A DNA stretch of 64,000 bases from Halichondria panicea (taxonomy: Eukaryota > Porifera > Demospongiae > Suberitida > Halichondriidae), in assembly GCF_963675165.1 (NCBI RefSeq), contig NC_087377.1:948501-1012500 (forward strand). The letters are read 5' to 3'. Position numbers and translations under genes: made by a program. Position 1 is the stretch's first letter. Each line of letters begins with the position of its first letter. The notes beneath the pieces are model-generated. The model was given only the letters and a program-made list of their open reading frames with translations, ran no database searches and was not told the DNA's origin. Positions 32,334 to 46,064 of the stretch are shown one piece after another.

Positions 32334-33560
32334 TCATCAATATATACACAACCATCAACCTACACAGAGAGCATGAGAGACTTGCCACACAACATAGCTA
32401 GCTACTCATCGATCTGTGTGTATGCTGTTACAGTGGCTCCTCCACACACACAATCAACCTACACAGAGAGCATGAGAGACACTGTACACAATGGAACTAC
32501 TTATCTTTTGCTGTGAAGAGACATCGACCTACACACCATAGAAGCCAGCCATACTTATCTTTGATGTCCATAGCTGCACATAGACTGGCGGCGACAGCCG
32601 CCCGAGCATGTAGCGCGAGCGACTGGCAAACTGCCTATCAGTCACTTGTCTCAGCGGAAGTGTAATAGATCGTATGACACTACTAAACATGAATATCGTT
32701 ATAGATAATGTGGTTAAATTTTGCTATGAGATTCAGCTACTATGGAATGCACTGAATCCCCTGAAGTGTAAGTGCGGTTACAATTACAGGGCTAATATGA
32801 CGTTGAGCAATCTGATAGGCTGCAATGCTCGTTGCAGCTGAGACGAGTGACTGATAGACAGTTTGCCAGTCCCTCGCGGTACACGAGGGGCTGTCGCCGC
32901 CAGTCTAAGCTGCACACAAAACAATCAAGAGACACTGCACTATAAATGATAGTAGTGGGCGTTGAGATCTGAGCCCCTCCCCCACATCTCCAGTCAAGCC
33001 CCACCCCCTTCAGTACCTGCAATACATTATACAGTGATGAGGTTAGTAATCCTCCCTGGGTCCCAGAGCAGCATGGCTTGTCTGTACCTGGGGGAGAGAG
33101 GAGACAAAAGCAGTGAGAGAATGGAACACTAGTACAGTAGCTAGTAGGAGGAGCTATGTGTGTGTGCATTGTGGCTGCAAGAGAACAAGCAAATGCATGG
33201 TTACATTGAGAGCAGCAGTTCAAACAAAACCATCCACTCCACACAATACAATACCAGCCAATCACCACCACAGCTGACAACCATCAGCCTAGTATTATCA
33301 ATACACACACAATACATAATTATAACACCAGACAACAAAATTACACCCATAGCTGTTTGTGCTGTGCAGAGAAGAGATGAGAAATTCCCACAACAACAAA
33401 TCAATTCAACAGCGAAGACCACCAATTAATTCAGATCATTATTATCATCATAATACCAGACCAGGAATGAATGCACTCCTAACCAGACAAATCATTATAA
33501 TCAAATCACACATTATCACCAAACCAGACTGTGCAACAAAATTTCCCACCCCACAACAAC
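32334..33560. repeat. Block R, copy 3 (partial)
   Basis: Matches the first two thirds of R1 and R2. Instead of leading into a piggyBac gene it passes at about 33560 into block Q through the shared AATCAAATCAACCACAG sequence. It hosts the 32581 element. Confidence 0.8.
32581..32907. mobile_element. 327-bp MITE with 9-bp TSD
   Basis: Ends are perfect inverted repeats over TAGACTGGCGGCGACAGCC, and similarity extends to about 78 bp (ACTGGCAAACTG, TATCAGTCAC, GTCTCAGC). AGCTGCACA lies immediately on both sides (32572-32580, 32908-32916). R1 near 13948 shows the empty site CATAGCTGCACACAAAAC. No coding capacity. Confidence 0.93.
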
Positions 33561-34898
33561 CAATCAAATCAACCACAGGAGGACCACCACCAGTAGTCCA
33601 GTAGTTTCCTTGCCCAAGGGACTAATACAATAAGGGCATAATAAACTAAAGGGATACTGTGACTGTGAGTACCATTAACTGAGCACAGAGGTAATCAACC
33701 AGAATGTGTGGGATCAGTGGTTCAACAACAGTAGACTCACAGAGACAACACCTCCTTGCTCTTGAAGCCCTTCTCGACTCCAGTTGCAACAAGCCTGGCA
33801 TGCAAGGCTTGCACAAGTGCTCAAGACTACTCTTCACTAACCCAGTCAAAGGCTACAGTTCCCTTGGCACACCTAGGGTTTAGTTAAAGCCTGAACTTAC
33901 CAATTCCATGTGCAGTAGGCACAGAGTTAAGATCCTAAAAAAGCCGTCATAACAGATTAGTATAAGCCAAGAAGCAGCAGTTGTCTAACTATAATTATTA
34001 TATAGCTAGCTATTCTAATGATCCTATAGCTAACTAACTATTGGAACTGATTAACGAGATCTTAACACTCCTAATTATGGCAGGATCCTGTGCTGCTTTC
34101 CTTTAGGCAGGTATACTAACAGCAGAGTGCTCCCTCAATAGACTGGAACGCCATGAGTAATCCATCATTGCACCCCAAAGGCTGGTTCGACAACGGTTTC
34201 AAGAACAAGAAGATGCTGTCCTGCGACCCGGCTGTTAAAGAACCTTCCACACACAAGTCATTCTGATTGATTACTTGAGTGCTACAGACACCGTCCCTCC
34301 CCCCCCCCCCCAACCACCAAAGGGTTTAAGGCCATGCAGGTAATAGACTCTTAGCCATGCGTATTAAAAACAGTATACAAAAAGCGTTGTCGACACGAGT
34401 TTAGCCATGCATACATGCATTTAATGTGCGCTTTGCTGGCAAGTATGTATCTATTAAGCTGCATGACCTACACACCTCACAGTCAAGAAGGGGCCACCTC
34501 ACTTAGACACAAGGAATACCAGAACTTCCACTCTCAACAAACAAAGCAACACCAATACACTCAAAGGCCAGAGAGTGAACAATCCAATCAATAGCTGGGA
34601 CAAGATACACACAAGATGAACATGCGGACGTACGGTTTCAACTTGCAAATGACTCTTGCAGCCTGCACTGCTTTCATTTTCCATGGCTGGATAATGCTCG
34701 CGCTGTTTCTGCAACACAGTAGAAGGCTCGCGCTGTTTCTGCAACACAGTGGAAGGCTCGCAATGTTCTGCAACACAGTGGAAAGCTCGCGCTCTTTCTG
34801 CAACACAGTGGAAAGCTCGCGATGTTTTTGTAACACAGCGGAAGGCTGAAAAAAAATCAAGTCAATACCAATCAATAAAACATGACTAAATAGACAAC
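33561..34898. repeat. Block Q, copy 2
   Basis: Counterpart of 2352-3720, interrupted at 34899 by the TA-flanked element; the remainder of the block resumes at 36335 (ACAATGCTCTTCCTAGCC). Confidence 0.8.
34692..34850. repeat. 30-bp minisatellite, five units
   Basis: GCAACACAG at 34711, 34741, 34770 and 34800, plus a TAACACAGCG variant at 34830; same unit as 3501-3640. Confidence 0.9.
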
Positions 34899-34900
34899 TA

Positions 34901-36334
34901 CACTGTTAAAAATGGGGTGTTACGTAGCACACTAATTTTAGTAGGTAAATGTCAGTGGTGTGTTAATGAACACACTCGTGTGTTTGACGTGCTCAACAAC
35001 ACACTTGGAGTGTAATAGAACACACTCGGGTGACACAACAGAATGGTGTGTTACTGAACACTCTGACATCCATACAGTGGTGTAAAGTAGCACACGATAT
35101 ATAAGATATTAAGAAGGTCTTTTTACTTTTCAGATACCAGAATTAATATTTATGTTCCACTTAGTACAGTTAGATCACCAAGAGTGCTAAGTATGTGCAA
35201 GTGAAATAAGAGTTGAAATGCTGCAGTCCCTGCAAATGCGGGAAACAACTTGCTATCACTCTCAAAGGAAGCTTTATACTTTGCAAACCCAGAAATCCAG
35301 GTCCTAAAAGTATGGCTATAGTATATAGAAGCCTGCAATGCATGTAGAATCTCTACATGCATGCTATACTAGAGCTAAGTGGCTAAGTCCGGACCTTCTG
35401 TGTGCGCATGCGCATTGAGGCTAGAAGCACATGTAGTGTGCTTTAATTAAAATCAACAAAAAGAAGAACTGGAGAAGAACTCAATTTAGCTCTGTACTAA
35501 CTGCACTGAGTATTTAGCTTTCCTGAAGAATATACACTACTGCAGCACTTCATGGAGCTTCCAAAGGCCATTCATGTGGTAAGCTGGTGAAATACTATGT
35601 GTGATATGATCATATAAATAATATATAGCCTTTCTCACAACTCAGCCCAGAACTTGACCTCATTCTTGACTTGAGCACTGTTTGGGTATAGAAGTGACTA
35701 TTCTCTGGGACATACTAACTGCTATAAATGTGAAGAAAAGTATCCAGGTACGTGGAGTAATAGATATGCTTACCAGACATAATTGTATTTATTATTTAGG
35801 ACTGATAAGATGAGATACAAGATGACTTCAATCAAAATGTGCTACTGCTGCTGTGCGCTCTTTCGTCAAAAAGGAAACATGTGATGTGCTGTCATTAACA
35901 GTAATGTGTTATGTAATAATCCGTATAACATTTAAATAGTCGTTCGTTGTATAATTATAGTCGTTCGTTGTATATATGTTTTTGATTTGTGTTGAATGAC
36001 TTGTACATTTCGTTGAAATTGCAACAGCACCAAGCTAGAAGTAATCTTACCGTCCTGAAAATAACCAAGTTACGAGGTGCACATGCACTGTATGCATGTG
36101 CTAGACAAACATTATTAGTGTGCTTGAAGGCACTGTATGCATGTGCTAGACAACACATTTACCATTATTAGTGTGCTTAAAGGCACTTATGCATGTGCTA
36201 GATAACACACTTGCCAATGTGTTCAGCAACACACAACAGCTTGTGTGTTACAAAACACCTTTAGGGGTGTCAAATTTAAAGTGTCATACCAACATGCCAA
36301 AAGTGTGTTCCAGAACACATCATTTTTAACAGTG
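34901..36334. mobile_element. 1.43-kb TA-flanked DNA transposon
   Basis: Starts CACTGTTAAAAATG and ends CATTTTTAACAGTG, with TA on each side (34899-34900, 36335-36336). The uninterrupted block is visible at 3700 and 18925 (CAACTACAATGCT). Subterminal regions carry many copies of GTGTT/AACACAC in both orientations. The interior includes an NRF1-like palindrome but no transposase. TA duplication fits Tc/mariner-type mobilisation; another TA-targeting family is possible. Confidence 0.85.
35403..35414. promoter_or_regulatory. NRF1-like palindrome inside transposon
   Basis: TGCGCATGCGCA followed by TTGAGGCTA, resembling the S-block context (ACCGAGGCTA). It shows that this palindrome travels with repeats here. 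Confidence 0.25.
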
Positions 36335-36392
36335 TACAATGCTCTTCCTAGCCTAACATCCTGCAAACATGCGAGCAAGCAAAAAAACTCAC

Positions 36393-36557
36393 CTCTTCCA
36401 GCAAGACACTGAGCTTCTTCTTCAAACGGGTCAGGTGGCATATCCGGCACCTGATCCCTTCAAACTTCAAAGGAACTGAGCTTCTAGAACTGGATCTGAG
36501 AATATTCCAGGCCATATTGACGTCAGAGTCTCCAAGGAGATGCCATGGAGACAACAT
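36393..36557 (-). pseudogene. COR-family exon fragment
   Basis: Continuous frame reading MAWNILRSSSRSSVPLKFEG then CRICHLTRLKKKLSVLLEE before GTGAGT. The S-block copies of this segment carry an insertion and a TAA, so this is the better preserved version. No partner exons nearby; gene A ends 420 bp away on the same strand with its own stop. Confidence 0.5.
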
Positions 36558-36977
36558 GGAGGACCGCAGGAGTATATACTAGCTACAAGGTGTTGCGAGT
36601 ATAATTATATTGTGGGTATATACATTGCGAAATCTGTCCCAGTGAATACTCATACGCATGCGCAGTGTGCCCCTTCATGCAATTCAACAGCTAGAGACCA
36701 GCCCCTCCCCTTTTATCCATCATTGTGCAGAAGCTTGACGACCTTTTCAGCTAGCTATCATGCATGCTGCCATTAATGTACAAAATCAACCTGAACATAT
36801 AACTACTTAGAAACTACCATGGCAAATGCTTTTATATAATTATAACGCATGATGGACTGGATTATTATTATTCAAAAATCGTAGCAAGAGTGGGAACCAG
36901 CAAAACAAAGCATAAAAATATTTCTGATCAATAAAAGATGTACGAGTCACTATCATGATATGGAGTCAGTGGAGCTG

Positions 36978-39900
36978 TTACTGTGAAGCTAGCTTGGTTA
37001 GTTTAGACTCCATCTGTTGGGCAATGTCTCCACGACTAATGACAGGAGACTTGAGTGCATGGATGAGTGCTCCTAGTGTGGGGGCGGGGGTGGATCCTGT
37101 CAACCATTGCTCCAGTAGTTTAGTGAAACAGTCATCACACTCATTCGGACAGTCCCTCTTGATGGCCTGTGTGTGTGTGTGTGTGTGTGTGGGTGTGTGG
37201 GTGTGTGTGGGTGTGTGTGTGTGGGTGGGTGTACATGTGAACTACTAATTTCACTACTACAGCTATAGAGTCACTGACACCACAGGCACACAGAGGATTA
37301 TAGGAATGAGGATAATTATTGCTATATAGGCTAATAATAATAAATGGGTTTGCACATGCAGGCTAATTATGACAATCAGTGCAGTACTGCTTGCTGACAC
37401 ATTCCTTAACTGATGATGCCTGACTGTATGAGCACAGGGCTATTAGTACACAGTCATCTACTGCTATACAGTGTTCAGTACACACACAGCAGAGCACTCA
37501 CATCTAGTGTCCCCTCATTGACACCCAACTGCTCTCCCAGAGGACGCCATGTCCCCCTCACCTCCCAGGCAGCTGTCCTCACTACCCTCAAATGATGATC
37601 CACACTCAGTCCCTCTGGAAGGAACACACAATCATGACAACAACATAACACTGTCATTATTCCTAAGCAATGCCTACTAACTAAAACACACATTACTGAA
37701 GGACACTCTGTATTGTACTGATAAGATCAGCTACATCATTATTCACTGCTGTTAATTAAATCAAGATTAATGTGCTTACCACAGTCAGTGAGAGGACAAA
37801 TATCAGGAGAGATGTCGCTGGTAGCTTTTGTCTGTAAAGAGAAATCAAATATTAGTTACTTGTGTTTATATAATGTATAATTATAGAACATGTTCTGTAA
37901 AGACTTGTAATATAGTTGCCAACCTTAATGGTTGTTGCAATGTCCCCACGAGCAATGGCGGAAGACTCTAGTGCTCTAACAAGGGCAGACCAGGAGGGGG
38001 GAGGAGAGGAGCGCTTCACCCAGTGTGTCAGCATGGCCTCAAAGCATGGCTCAACCCAGCGATAGTCCTTCTCAAGACTCTGTATCAGTACACACAGTGA
38101 AACACAGTATTAAATGCTTAGTAAGAGCTCAACATTACGTTGCTATAGTAACCTGTTAAATAGGTTGTTACATCATACAAGACCACACCAAATATGCAGA
38201 GTCAGCATTGCTAGAGATACCTCATTCTAAGAATGCTTACAATTGAAACGCTCACTATTCAACCATTAAATAACACTAGCAGTCAATTAAATAGTGCACA
38301 CACATAATTAGAATGAAGGGACTACACTGGGAGAATATACTCAAGGTGGCCGGTGGAGGTAGTCATTGTTAAGGTCTCACCTTCCTAGTTGCATAGTCAA
38401 TGTCCAGTTCTATAGCCAGGCTGTACCAGTCAGAGCGTATCTCTTTGATCACTTCCTTCACATCTGTAAACAGCTGATCAGTTTCAGAGCTGGAGGTGTC
38501 TTCTGTAACAATTCAAATATAATGTACAGTACACACATAACAATGTACACACAATCTGCACACATGCTCTGACATTATTCTCACCATCATTCTCTTTGAG
38601 GCAGTGGTACACGGTGAAGAAAGGCTTCTGGTTCTTGGAGATCTCACAACTGATAAAGCCTTTGAAGTGATCCCTTGACGAGGCCTTGAATTCCAATTTG
38701 TGTTCATCCTCATCAATTTCAGGACTTCTCTTGCTCCACTCGAAGGTGAGGTTCTTGTCCTTCAACTCTCGCTTAGAGGCAAAGGGCAGAGCCTTGAGAG
38801 AAACATCCTTTCCCAGACAGACTTCCTGCATACAGTATATCACATGTGCATATGCTATTAGGATACTTACAAGAAATATTTCACTGATTGATACGAAATG
38901 CTATAGTACACGCGAATTATAGTGCAACACACTGACATACAGTTTTCTTACTTTTGCAAACCAGCATTCTTGGTGAGGACTCAGAGAGACTTCACTGGTG
39001 CAGTTAAAGCTGGGATACACTCCAGGTGTGAGGACACACAGTTTCGTGGCATCTCCGTGTTTGCCACAGTAGCAGTCGAAGGCAATAATCGGAGTGAGCA
39101 GTGGACTAATATCCTTTATCACCAACAGGAGGGTTGAGAGGACGTAGGAACAAAGCTCGTGCATCGTGTACTTTCGATTCTGTCGAATAATCCGTACCTC
39201 GTAGCTATCGACATAAGCAATCAGGGTAACAAAATGCTTGGCAGATTCGTCAATGTGAAAGGAGACGAGGTTTCTCTTTACTGAGGTATCAGTGGCAAGT
39301 TTCCAAGTCATGCCCAGAATGCCTTTGCCTTTACTCCCCCTTGAGACCAATTCACTGATCATGGCACAGAATACTCCAATGGGAACGTACTGAGGTTTAA
39401 ATGTGATCTTGATTGGAGAGGGTGTATCAATACCAGTGGGTGGTGGTTTCGTTAGTTCCTCGCGAGATGCACACTTGAGAATAGCGGGGATGAAATACGT
39501 CGTTTCGACCTCTTCTGTGCTATGGTCTTCCTTCACTGTTGTGATCTTGGCCAAGAGGTGGGAATGCTCGAGTAGTATGAGCAGCTTCTCAACAGGAATC
39601 AACTGGTCTTTCTTCACACCCTGGTTTACATCGGAATGGCATCGAGTGATTGTTTTCAGTGAGAATTGTCCCTTGAGTATCCAATTCCTTCTCTCAGCTT
39701 CCTTAAACTGAATACGGCTGTCTTCAGAATGGAGCTCCAGCAGCGGATTGACAACGAGAACACTGAGGCTGTTGAATACCACTTGGGGGTTGCAAATGAC
39801 AAAGTTCCCAAACCAACCATCTTTGTCCTTGATCTCTGGATGATAGATCAAAGCTCCAACGTACCGATCCAGGTACCAAACGGTGAATCGAACCTCCTTC

Positions 39901-42900
39901 TCTCTCATCTTTAATCCCTCGGTACCGATACGAATGCAATCTTCCATAGACACAATGTCAAACTCTTTTCTCAGTACAACTCCAAACAAAAGCTGTTGTG
40001 GGCGAATTCGAAGCTTGGCATCTTTGAAATAGCTACTGAATAAGCCATGAAGATGTTCACGAAGAGGTTCCATATCAGAATCAGTGCCTTCGTAGTTGTC
40101 CACTGCTATGAACTTCTTGTCTTTTGGGTGAGAAAGTAAATCCTCAAACTTGCTGGTAATCTTGGTCAAGGCTTCGTTTTTCTCTGTCAACTTTTGCTCT
40201 AAACGGTCTTGGACATCTTTCTTGAAAGTGTCTGAGTTGAGGTGTTGGCTGACTGTTTGCTCAATGGCAGCCATGTCTTCTGCACTGACGTTAGCATGCT
40301 TCTGTTGAGTCAAAATGTTCCGAATTGCTTTCTTTTGTTTGTTTTCTTTTAGGCTCTCGCTGGCAGTGGTGCTATCGCTCTTGCTGGCAGTGGTGGTATC
40401 GCTCTTGCTGGCAGTGGTGGTATCGCTCTCGCTGGCAGTGGTACTATCGCTCTCGCTGGCAGTGCTCTTGCTGGCAGTGGTGCCATCGCTCTTGCTGGCA
40501 GTAGTGGTATCGCTCTCGCTGGCAGTGGTGCCATCGCTCTTGCTGGGAGTGGTGCCATCGCTCTTGCTGGCAGTGGTGGTATCGCTCTCGCTGGCAGTGG
40601 TGCCATCGCTCTCGCTGGCAGTGGTGCCATCGCTCTCGCTGGCAGTGGTGGTATCGCTCTTGCTGGCAGTGGTGCCATCGCTCTTGCTGGCAGTGGTGCC
40701 ATCGCTCTTGCTGGCAGTGGTCCCATCGCTCTTGCTGGCAGTGGTGCCATCGCTCTCGCAGGCAGTGGTACTATCGCTTTTGTTGGCAGTGGTGCTATCG
40801 CTCTTGCTGGCAGTGGTACTATTGCTCTTGTAGATAGCTGAGTGACAATATTTCTCGTACAGAAGATCGACTTTGATTTGCATTGTCAGTTCATCCTTGA
40901 AAGTACCTATGAGGGTAGCAACAGGCTTAGCAGAGCCTAGATTGCCCAGTTTACTACACTGCTCTCTGTCAATATCCGAGTCAATCTTGGTATGGTGGCT
41001 GATAGCTGAGAGGATTTGAGAGAGTGTTTCTGTGCTTGTGTACGTTGAATCGTACGGTGTGATCTTGTCATTTCCTCGTTCGTAGGAGACTTGACACATG
41101 TCATCAAGGTCTTTGTCCAGTCGAAAGAATACCAGGAAAATCCCTGCGCCTTTGCTTAGAAATGGAAACATCTCCACGAATCCAGGCTGCCCACCTATAT
41201 CGACCAGATTGAGTAGGACTTTGTTCAGCAGCTCTTTAGTGTACTCTCCTGAACCCACAATACTCCGGAGTCTCGAGACAACCTTTCCAACATCTACAGT
41301 CGTCACTTTCACGACCTTTTCCGGTAATTCTGGTGTTGGCTGATCAGTTGGTGATACCGTTTCTTTGGGTACAGTAGTTTGATTTTTTGGGTCAGTGGTT
41401 TCTTTAGTAGGCTGTTTCTTAGGTGTTTCTTCAATAGATTCACAGGACATAAGGTAAGAGAAGATAAACTGTGTTTCTTCCTCTAGACTTGAAGATGCTT
41501 TGAATTCAAGCTTTGTTCCAGATTTATCCACAAAGGCCAATACTTGTTCACACTCGGCTAGTAATGTACTGCAACGTTTCCTTTGATCTTCGGGCAGCAA
41601 AGACAGGTTAGTGATGGATCCAACAAGCCGCTGTCGAGTGGTCGTTTTGCCAAGACCCGAGGGACCAATGAAGTGCGTCTTGAGATAGTGTAGCTCGATA
41701 GTGTTGTTTTTGTCGGTCATCAGCTCGTCCAGTTTCTTCAAGTAGGTTTGGTTTTGAATATCGACTGTAAAGGATTAAACAATCGGTCATAACATAATTA
41801 ATGATTATAAAATTGTTGCACATTATTTTTGTACATTATTTTTGTCTAATTTGCAATTGTGTACCTCAGAGGTCCAGTTGATATACTAATTATACTAAAC
41901 TACAATTCAATGCTTCCGGAGCTGATTTCAGTGGTTCCATGAAACCATAAAACAAGACCTCTCAAAAGTGTTTGGCGATACGTATCATTGTAGTACATGT
42001 AGCCGTCAGATAAGTTCCTGTTGCGTTTTTGTTTTAACGGCAAGCTGGCGTAACAACGGAACAGCAACGCAAGGCAGCTCATTATACTACCAATACAGTA
42101 ACTTAACAATGCGCAGGATCTACTGAATAATGTCAATCATCAGAGCCCTAGGTCCAGAGGAGAGTATGACTGCAAGCAGGTACTAGGTGAGGGGTGGAGG
42201 AGATGCTCAAGTGATACTGGGAGACCCAGACGAGAGCATGACTGCAAGCAGGGACTAGGTGAGGGATGGAGGAGATGCTCAAGTGATACTGGGAGACCCA
42301 GAGGAGAGCATGACTGCAAGCAGGTACTATAGGTGAGGGGTGGAGGAGATGCTTAAGTGATACTGGGAGACTGCCACCATCACAATAGGAGAGAGGAAGA
42401 GATCTATACACATGCACTGGATACTCTTCATTATCATTTCACTTATTATAATACATGATGATATCAAGTGATGAATGAAATGGTTCACAGTCAATAAAGT
42501 GATCATGTGCTATAATACTCAATTTCTTAATATTAGTCTAACAATGACAATGACAATGATATTTATAGCAAAAGATCAAAGAAACCACAGTGAAGCCAGG
42601 CACATCAAAGCTAACAAGTCACCAGTGCAATATGCCATATACCGTACCCTCGCGAAAATAAGCCCATCTTGAATAAACGCCCATCCCCTCTTTTGCTTCG
42701 AAGTTCTTGCACGAGGGTATTTTCACTCGATTATAAGCCCACCCAGAATAAGAAGTTGAGCATGCACAGTAGCTGAATGCCACATGTTCACTATTAATTT
42801 TAGTGAAGAAAGGAAGTTTTAGGTAGTAGCTAGTAAGACTATACTCCTTGCTGGACCAAGATCAGACATTATACCTTTCTCTGTATGGATCTGTTTGCCC

Positions 42901-45812
42901 CCTGAAGGTGTATTTGCAAGGAACAAGTAGTCCTATATGCTGAGAAAGGAAACACAAAGTCTATAAGAAAGTTATCACACAGGCTAATTTTGCAAGTTAC
43001 CTTGCCTTGGTTTTCTGAAACAAAGTACCTGATAGCTGCTCTGTAGGAGTATGACCTACCATCCTTCGAGAAGTTTCTGCTACATCTAACATCAACAAGC
43101 AACGAATAGAGCCAGAGTCCATGCACTTCTTCATTTCATGTTCATTCTCTTGTCATGCTTTAATCATACTCATGCATTAGTTTATAACATGTTGTTGTCA
43201 ATAAAATGTTCATACTATGTATTAAAATGAAAATACTAAAAAAGAATTGGCATAGCAAAGTGTAAACCTCGATTTGAGGCCGCGGGTGGGCATATATTCG
43301 AATGAAAAGTAGCCGTTCGCGATTAAACGCCCAGTCCCCTAATAAGCCTTGCAGAAAAGGGTGGGCGTATTTTCGCGAGGGTACGGTATGTGCAAAGCCA
43401 GAAAGCTTGGACAAAAGTTGGAATGATCTCTTTTATATTGTTCCTACAACTCACTTTTTTGTGGTATCAAAATAAGGAATGCGGAAGGCATAAATCTCAT
43501 TATAACAATGCTTCTCCCACGCAGTTATTGCATAATCACTCGTGCAATATTGGCTACGTTGTAATTAGTGGTCTCGAGGCCTACGGCACTCATGGTCATG
43601 CAATAACTTAAACAAAGTAAGTGAAGTGAGCATTCCATGATAGTAATAAACTATCTGCATACGATACTACAATGACAAGGTTAGCTGCCAAGTTGCTTCA
43701 TTCTCAGAATGTTTGTGTCTCGTTAATTGTTGCTGACTCATCACCGTTTTAAAATTGTACAACAAATCGTAATCACGGTGCGTATACGAATAAAACATGT
43801 GCGTTCAATTCCAGTTGACAAGAAATTTTCTGTTCGCGTAAAAACGACAACGTGACGTGCCATGCAAATGGTACAAGAACTTTATTCTGACGGCTACTGT
43901 ATGTTATTACTCATGCATGAGGGATGTACTGCTAATACAACTAGAGCACGAGAGCAAGAGTTGTATTAGCAGTACATCACGAGGGCATCACGTTATAATC
44001 AACTTAATGCTGATAGTGCGTAATAGTCTTGCATGCGTCATATACTGCGTTCCTAGTAGCAACCAATGACATTTGAGCATCTATGCGGCATAACAGGTTG
44101 TCACGAAGCAACAAATTCACAACAGAGGCAGCACTAACCCTCAGGAATTCATACCACAAAATACCACAAATAAGTCAAATGTGAGAGCAATGCCATCAAT
44201 AGGGAGGTGGGTGGTGCTTTAAGGTTACGCTAAAATACCACTACTTACTACCTGACAGCACTGCTATTCACAACGGAGGCAGCACTAACTCACAAAACAG
44301 GTAAAAGTGAATTCATGCAATGCAATCAATAGGGAGGTGGGTGGTGCTTTAGCTATCCTCGTCCCCACGTCCACTTCACCTCCAAGGAAGAGGGTCTGGT
44401 ATCAGTATAATGGACTGAAAAGCTGACACTAGCCTCCATCGATGGACGGACCACGCCCATATAACACTAACGTAGGCTCTATTAAGAGAGCTGTGAAGAG
44501 CAGCTGTAACAAACCTAACCTCTGTCTCAAGCTAGCTAGCTATATAATTATAGCGTATAAAGAGAAGTGGGCTATATGTACTGGGCAACATCTAAACAAG
44601 AGGCCGTATCAAATAAATTGCTATGGCCTCGGGGTAGGAAATGATTGACTTGCTAAAAGGATTCTAAAAGTTCAAAGTTAAAAACAACAACACGTGGTAG
44701 ACAGACGTGGTAGACAGTACATTTGATGCTGGTGGCAGCTCTTTTATCACCCTGGCTACTAAAAATATCTTCGCTCTATTGCAGGGACACTATTGCGTCT
44801 AAACTGAGACTAAAGATTCTACTCCAAGGAGGCAAAAAAACTAGCCATAAACTCAAATATTTGCACTAGTTAAAATCTAATTAACAAAAAGTGGTTAAGA
44901 GCCATAGTAAGCATCGAGGCAAGCACAATAAAATAATGTATTCGTAAACCCTAACTCCATATATGGGCGTACATGCAGTAAACCCTTTCAATCACAGGGT
45001 CATGAGTATTATTATAGTGTTAACGTGTTTTCAGCATTACACAAAGCGTGTGTGTATATAAAGAGAAGAGAGCATGCAACTCACTATGTATACTAGGGAA
45101 CGTTTAAAAGTGTGAGGCTGTATCAATTTACACATAAACGGCAGCTCTGCTACAGTATGATTTTGACTGAGTCTGAGCAGCACGCCCACTTCTCTTAATT
45201 TAAACGTACCACTGATTGATACTTCATAATATTATTACTCACTTGATGAGGTTAGGTTAGGATCATCCTTGGAAGAAGTTGAAGGAAGTTGTTCGGAACC
45301 ATTTGGAGTATCTGAGGTGTACAGTAATAATGAAAGCACAGCGGGTGCTGATGCCTCGGTGGAGGTGTCAAACAATATAACAAATAAAGCTACTAGCAAT
45401 AGCTTATACACACATTTATCATTTTTGCAATTTTACTGCAGGCAGAATAATTATAGGGAAACTCAAAGAGTGGGTAATGATCGACCATGATTGTTGTTAA
45501 AAGCTATATAAAATTATAGTGGCAGCATCAGCAGAGCCTTGCAGCTCTCTTCTCACTCTTGCAGCTACCAATAGCTAGCGTTCTAGTGCAGAGCTAACTA
45601 CTAAGTAGAGTAGCAACACTCCATGGACAAGTTTGGCTACATGCTCTTCTGAAAAGGCATTCCAAGTAAGGCATAACTCGAGAACCAAGCATTATTTTTA
45701 AAATCCACGAATTAAAATCCAAGTAAACATGACTAGAAGCCTATAGAAACTCTTACTTGCACTTCATTGATCCTAGAGCAGCTGTAGCGGTCTACACACA
45801 CACACACCCAAC

Positions 45813-45881
<69 letters not shown>

Positions 45882-45921
45882 CAAACACACACCCACACAC
45901 CCACACACACACACACACACA

Positions 45922-46000
<79 letters not shown>

Positions 46001-46024
46001 CAAACACACACACACTCACACATA

Positions 46025-46064
<40 letters not shown>

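Noticed and set aside
32581-32907. GC-rich segment as a transferred gene
   Set aside because: Inverted ends plus an exact 9-bp target duplication identify it as a MITE without coding capacity.
40315-40833. Plus-strand LLLAVVPSLS-type frame (also 59908-60318)
   Set aside because: Antisense shadow of the 24-bp coding repeat of genes A and B; the sense frame is part of a phase-consistent 13-exon gene.
42869-43126. Minus-strand exons such as YFVSENQGK within the TIR element
   Set aside because: Splice-like borders exist, but no family match; they lie inside a transposable element and phase logic of gene A works without them.
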